From the NCBI GenBank assembly GCA_965646165.1, contig CBFFYP010000026.1, forward strand, positions 1 to 48,363: DNA of 48,363 nucleotides. The letters are read 5' to 3'. This document shows, in pieces, positions 44,621 through 48,363 of this stretch (the stretch's first letter is position 1; each line of letters begins with the position of its first letter). Both the position numbers and the translations under genes were made by a program. The stretch comes from MGBC114844 sp910585855. GTDB lineage: Bacteria > Bacillota > Clostridia > Lachnospirales > Lachnospiraceae. The notes beneath the pieces were generated by a model that was not told where the DNA came from, ran no database searches, and saw nothing but the letters and a program-made list of their open reading frames with translations.

Positions 44621-45916
44621 CTACCCTATTTTCAATTTAAACTTTTGAATATCTTTCTCACACTTTACCTTTTGAATCTGTGCTCCAAGCCCTGCCAGCT
44701 TTACTTCAAAATCTTCATATCCACGTTCAATATAAACAATATCATCAATTACCGAATACCCTTCAGCAGCAAGTGCAGCAATTACCAAAGCAGCACCTGC
44801 CCGCAGATCAGGTGCATTTACCTCTGCACCGGTAAGTCTGGAAACCCCATTAATAATAGCAGTATTTCCGCCCTCTACTTTAATATCCGCTCCCATTCTT
44901 GCCAATTCACCTGCATATTTAAAACGATTTTCAAAAATAGTTTCGGTTACAATACTCGTACCTCGTGCCAATGTCAGCACCACTGTCATCTGCGGCTGCA
45001 TATCAGTCGGAAATCCGGGATAAGGCAGCGTCTTTACATTGGTATGAAAAAGACTGCTCTGCCCAAAAACCCGAACAGCATCATCTTCTTCCGTAATCTG
45101 ACAGCCTGTTTCAATCAGCTTTGCAGAAATCGCTTCTAAATGTTTTGGAATTACATTTCGAACAATTACATCTCCCTTTGTTGCTGCCGCTGCCATCATA
45201 AAAGTACCCGCCTCAATCTGATCCGGAATAATCGAATACTCTGTACCATGCAAAGACTTCACTCCCTTAATCCGAATCACATCTGTACCTGCTCCTTTAA
45301 TCCTTGCGCCCATACTATTTAAAAAATTCGCTGCATCCACCACATGCGGCTCTTTTGCAGCATTTTCCAAAATCGTATCTCCTTCTGCCAGCACGGCTGC
45401 CATCATTACATTTATTGTTGCTCCTACTGTGGCAAGATCAAAATAAATATGACCTCCTTTTAATCTGTCTGCATTTGCTTTTACCATACCGCTTTCAATC
45501 AATACTTCTGCTCCCAGTGCCTCAAAGCCCTTTTTATGCTGATCGATTGGACGGCTTCCTATATTACAGCCACCCGGAAGCGCTACTTCTGCCTGATGAT
45601 ACTTTCCAAGCAAAGCACCCAGTAAATAATAAGATGCCCGAATCTTCTTTATAAACTCATAGTCCACACATACACTGTCAATACTTCTTCCATTTATCTT
45701 TACAGAATGAGGCCCAGTCCACTCCACCATCGCTCCTATTTCAGCGACTGCCTGCAGTAATACATTTGTATCCCGTACATTTGGTACGTTTTCGATATAA
45801 ACCGGCTCATCACACATAATTGCTGCTGCAAGAATTGCAAGCGCAGCGTTTTTCGCACCGCCTATCTCCACTTCACCGATCAGCGGGATACCACCTTTTA
45901 TTATATATTGCTCCAT
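44621..45916 (-). CDS. murA: UDP-N-acetylglucosamine 1-carboxyvinyltransferase
   Basis: The enzyme has 431 residues and transfers enolpyruvate to UDP-GlcNAc, the first committed step of peptidoglycan synthesis and the target of fosfomycin. The catalytic C117 is present in GGCNIGSRPIDQH, so the enzyme should be fosfomycin-sensitive in principle. KNAALAILAAA near the start and the ADLRAG-equivalent PDLRAGAAL are present. Its own promoter lies upstream. Confidence 0.95.
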   Translation of the reverse strand: MEQYIIKGGIPLIGEVEIGGAKNAALAILAAAIMCDEPVYIENVPNVRDTNVLLQAVAEIGAMVEWTGPHSVKINGRSIDSVCVDYEFIKKIRASYYLLGALLGKYHQAEVALPGGCNIGSRPIDQHKKGFEALGAEVLIESGMVKANADRLKGGHIYFDLATVGATINVMMAAVLAEGDTILENAAKEPHVVDAANFLNSMGARIKGAGTDVIRIKGVKSLHGTEYSIIPDQIEAGTFMMAAAATKGDVIVRNVIPKHLEAISAKLIETGCQITEEDDAVRVFGQSSLFHTNVKTLPYPGFPTDMQPQMTVVLTLARGTSIVTETIFENRFKYAGELARMGADIKVEGGNTAIINGVSRLTGAEVNAPDLRAGAALVIAALAAEGYSVIDDIVYIERGYEDFEVKLAGLGAQIQKVKCEKDIQKFKLKIG

Positions 45917-46028
45917 TGCACACCTCTATCGACTTTCCATCTGTTTCCTGACTTCCATCTCTATCTCTCTTTACATTCTATTTATCTATCCATTATATTC
46001 TTGCCACTTAACAAAAAAACTACACCAT

Positions 46029-46056
46029 ATTATAGCATATTTCATAAAAAAGTAAA
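46029..46056 (-). promoter_or_regulatory. Promoter of murA
   Basis: TTTACT (46056-46051), a 16-bp spacer and a perfect TATAAT (46034-46029) with TGC just before it lie about 110 bp upstream of the start. Confidence 0.5.
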
Positions 46057-46134
46057 GTAAAATTATGCAACATTCCAAATCTATACGTTCAACCAGAAAC
46101 GCTGAGAATATACAAGCCAAAACAGAGTTTCCTT

Positions 46135-47349
46135 TTATTCAGTATATGTGCCGAACAGCTTTTCTGTGATATGATATCCCTCTTTTACAAGAAAACCAGT
46201 TTTTGCAGCATCCTTTTCACAATAAAGCCCTTTGCTTTCCACTGTCTTTGTACTGTCATACAACAAATAAGGCACCGGATCAGAAGTATGTGTACGACAG
46301 CGAATCGGAGTCGGATGATCCGGCATAATCAACATACGAAATTCTTCCCCAGATGCCTCCATTGCCTCCACAATCGGACGTACAACCCTTTTATCAAGAT
46401 ACTCTATTGCAGTAATTTTTCGTTCTATACTGCCCTGATGCCCCATTTCATCTGGTGCTTCTAAATGAATATAAACAAAATCACAATTATCTTTCAACAA
46501 TGCATCCACTGCTGCCTGTGCTTTTCCTTCATAATTTGTATGTAATCCTCCATTTGCACCTTCCACTTCAATTACTTTCATTCCTGCACCAACTGCAATT
46601 CCCTTTAACAAATCCACCGCCGAAATCATCGCTCCCTTTAATCCTGTTTTTTCCTGATAGGAACTCAGTGCCGGTCTGGTGCCTGCTCCCCAAAACCAAA
46701 GCGAATTTGCCTTATTTAACCCCTGCTTTGCCCGTTCTATATTAATAGGATGTGAATTTAAAATAGCAAAACTCTTTTCCATCATCTCTGCCAGTTTCTT
46801 ATCCTCTGGAAGATAACTTCCAATCTTCTCCCCAAGATGATCATGCGGTGCTGCCAGTTCCACAACCTCTCCCTTGTTCCAAATTAAAAGATGCCGATAA
46901 CTTGTTCCCACATAAAACTGATAAACCGCATCCTCAAACACACCCTTTACTGCATCCAAAAGAACAGCCGCATCTTTTGTCGAAATCTCGCCAGAACTAT
47001 GATCTAAAATCGTCCTCTCTCCATACGGAATCCCTTCCTCCTCTGAAAGTGTAACCAAATTAGTACGAATAGCAATATCAGTATCCTTCATATCCACTCC
47101 GATGCTAAGTGCCTCAAGCGGCGAACGTCCAGTATAATACTGTCTTGGATTATATCCTAATACAGCTAAATTTGCCGTATCACTTCCGGGTTTCATTCCT
47201 TTTGGAATAGTCTGTGCCATCCCGATTTCCGACTTTGCTGCCAATCGATCCATCATTGGCGTTTCAGCATACTCTAACGGTGTCTTACCTCCCAACTGCT
47301 CCAAAGGCTCATCTGCCATTCCATCTCCTAATACTACAATATATTTCAT
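46135..47349 (-). CDS. apgM: Cofactor-independent phosphoglycerate mutase, archaeal type
   Basis: The enzyme has 404 residues from ATG at 47349, with GGAGGAG before it. It has the alkaline-phosphatase-superfamily metal sites: VVLGDGMADEP, GSDTANLAVLGY (the phosphorylated serine region), HLEAPDEMGHQG and MPDHPTPIRCRTHTSDPVPY. It interconverts 3- and 2-phosphoglycerate in glycolysis. This type is distinct from the longer GpmI and from GpmA. Confidence 0.9.
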   Translation of the reverse strand: MKYIVVLGDGMADEPLEQLGGKTPLEYAETPMMDRLAAKSEIGMAQTIPKGMKPGSDTANLAVLGYNPRQYYTGRSPLEALSIGVDMKDTDIAIRTNLVTLSEEEGIPYGERTILDHSSGEISTKDAAVLLDAVKGVFEDAVYQFYVGTSYRHLLIWNKGEVVELAAPHDHLGEKIGSYLPEDKKLAEMMEKSFAILNSHPINIERAKQGLNKANSLWFWGAGTRPALSSYQEKTGLKGAMISAVDLLKGIAVGAGMKVIEVEGANGGLHTNYEGKAQAAVDALLKDNCDFVYIHLEAPDEMGHQGSIERKITAIEYLDKRVVRPIVEAMEASGEEFRMLIMPDHPTPIRCRTHTSDPVPYLLYDSTKTVESKGLYCEKDAAKTGFLVKEGYHITEKLFGTYTE

Positions 47350-47577
47350 ATAAACTCCTCCCAACAAATCTACTTTTTATCCTCTGCTTCCTACTTTATA
47401 CAAGTAGTATCCTCCCTCACCTAAAAAACTTCCCATAATAAAAAACAGTTTTTCCCAGAAAGGACGCCAGAAAACAAAATAATTATAAAATAAAAATGAA
47501 CTATAATCATTTACAATAAAAACATCTGTCATTGTTATTATAATCTTCATAACCATACAATTTTCATACTGGCTGAA

Positions 47578-47738
47578 CTAGCTGAACTAGAAAGGAAAGT
47601 CTATGCAGGGTCATTATTTCCCGTCGGCACTTAGACACTGTATTGCTGTATTTTAGCGTCTTATGTGTCCGCTATGAAAATAGGAAATGCTAAGCGCAAG
47701 CGGACCCGGAATAGACCTTCCTTTCGATTTCAGCATCC
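47578..47738 (+). repeat. F2 foldback element, longer variant
   Basis: It spans about 161 bp with arms TGAACTAGAAAGGAAAGTCT and AGACCTTCCTTTCGATTTCA (a few mismatches). It has the variant CGCTATGAAAATAGGAAATG. A solo F2/F1 end, GGACGCCAGAAAAC, lies 115 bp upstream at 47462. The sequence between is AT-rich. Confidence 0.85.
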
Positions 47739-47784
47739 CCTCATCAAAAAATTAAATTTATGAACCTTTAATAATAACGGCAGT

Positions 47785-47833
47785 AAAAGTAAGCTCTTTC
47801 TCAATATCTGCTATTCAGAAAAAACTTACTTTT
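47785..47833. terminator. Hairpin between repeats and the M23 remnant
   Basis: AAAAGTAAG (47785-47793) pairs with CTTACTTTT (47825-47833). On the plus strand ATTTTTAT follows. It could stop transcription from either side. Confidence 0.4.
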
Positions 47834-47901
47834 ATTTTTATCCTTTATCGTCCTAAAGTGCATAGTTTATTATAATATGCTCTATCTGATTCGTCAAGGG
47901 A

Positions 47902-48297
47902 TTACCTTACATAATCCAGCGGATTTACTCTGCTTCCATTGATAATCATTTCAAAATGAAGATGTGGTCCTGTACTCCGTCCAGTATTTCCGCTCAATCC
48001 AATTTTCTGCCCCTGAGAAACACTCTCTCCTGCACTTACCAGAACTTTATTTAAATGAGCATAGCGTGTCTGTCGTCCATCTGGATGCTGAAGCAAAACA
48101 CAATATCCATAATCCCCATTCCAGCCTGCACTGACTACTCTTCCAGAACTGGATGCCATAACTGTTGTTCCGCTGCTGACTCCGATATCCACGCCGCCAT
48201 GCAGTCTGCCCCAACGCTGTCCAAACCGAGAAGTAATCGTATAGGAATACGTAGGCCAGATATAAGTAGGTGGTGTCAGTGTCCCATACGCACCAAC
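47902..48297 (-). pseudogene. M23 peptidase domain, N-terminally truncated
   Basis: The frame encodes a LytM/M23 zinc endopeptidase domain: SRFGQRWGRLHGGVDIGVSSGT (H and D ligands), then RYAHLNKVLVSAGESVSQGQ, SGNTGRSTGPHLHFEM (HxH) and NPLDYV. Family members cut peptidoglycan cross-links and normally have an N-terminal signal and spacer of 100 or more residues. Here a TAA at 48298-48300 lies 15 codons before the domain; no start codon precedes the core except a GTG inside it. The 5' part is therefore lost. It lies back to back with the gene that begins at 48356. Confidence 0.75.
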
Positions 48298-48355
48298 TTA
48301 ATTATACTTCCATATAAAGTCGTTTTCTGATATAATTAAATTGAGGTGAAACATA

Positions 48356-48363
48356 TGGAGATA
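48356..48363 (+). CDS. Start of a gene running off the window
   Basis: ATGGAGAT follows GAGGTGA at seven bases, with TATAAT at 48334-48339 upstream. Only two full codons are visible, so the product is unknown. Confidence 0.4.

Noticed and set aside
24351..47738. CRISPR array from the recurring F2 sequence
   Set aside because: Copies are kilobases apart, palindromic over their whole length and without regular spacers or cas genes.

Overview
The window looks like a chromosomal segment of a low-GC Firmicute, most likely a gut clostridium of the Lachnospiraceae type. The reasons are an AT-rich composition, strong AGGAGG ribosome-binding sites, a SAM-I riboswitch on metK, a Bce-type peptide-resistance module, clostridial-style prs, apgM and DnaD/DnaC genes, and pectin and galactan degradation genes. 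The species call is inference. No rRNA, tRNA or CRISPR array is visible.

Layout. 1-8250 is an accessory island: nested repeats, a candidate retron msr-msd RNA on the minus strand (about 871-1071) and the plus-strand operon ARM-repeat protein / winged-helix-SWIM protein / reverse transcriptase (1962-7971). As I recall the classification, this gene trio matches retron type XIII. The SWIM gene carries one in-frame TAG. 8275-13430 holds a LytTR two-component pair, remnants of a mobile element (serine recombinase N-terminus, truncated polysaccharide deacetylase) and a Crp/Fnr regulator divergent from a ferredoxin-like protein. 13856-19364 is a minus-strand GNAT / GH35 / YetA-like rhamnogalacturonan-lyase-family cluster; the last gene is broken by one TGA. 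19804-24322 is a complete BceRS-BceAB-like module with a palindromic operator between bceS and bceA. 24886-27822 is GNAT plus the rpmG-secE-nusG-rplK-rplA operon. 29100-34069 is murC, a DnaD-like gene, a DnaC-like helicase loader and prs, with a cluster of DnaA-box-like 9-mers between murC and the DnaD gene. 34148-48363 is mostly housekeeping: asnS, an RpiB-like gene, a secreted protein, an OmpR-type two-component pair, a P-loop kinase, metK with its riboswitch, an HD-GYP gene, murA, apgM, a truncated M23 peptidase, and the first codons of a new gene.

The most striking genome-wide signal is a dense set of non-coding foldback repeats. F1 is 333 bp in five copies (332 bp in a sixth). F2 is about 148 bp, with a variant of about 160 bp, in nine intact copies. 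Solo, half and internally deleted derivatives also occur, and an AT-rich unit, F3, hosts several F1 copies. F1 and F2 share the same two ends (GGACGCC at one, GGCTGT at the other). Their paired arms differ in sequence from copy to copy yet stay complementary within each copy. They fill almost every intergenic gap longer than 250 bp.

The likely centrepiece is the retron. The RNA candidate has a near-consensus promoter, a 12-bp a1/a2 pairing, two short msr-like stem-loops and a long msd-like hairpin. It is transcribed away from the operon and separated from it by a repeat cluster. All functional statements rest on motif reading by eye, without database searches.
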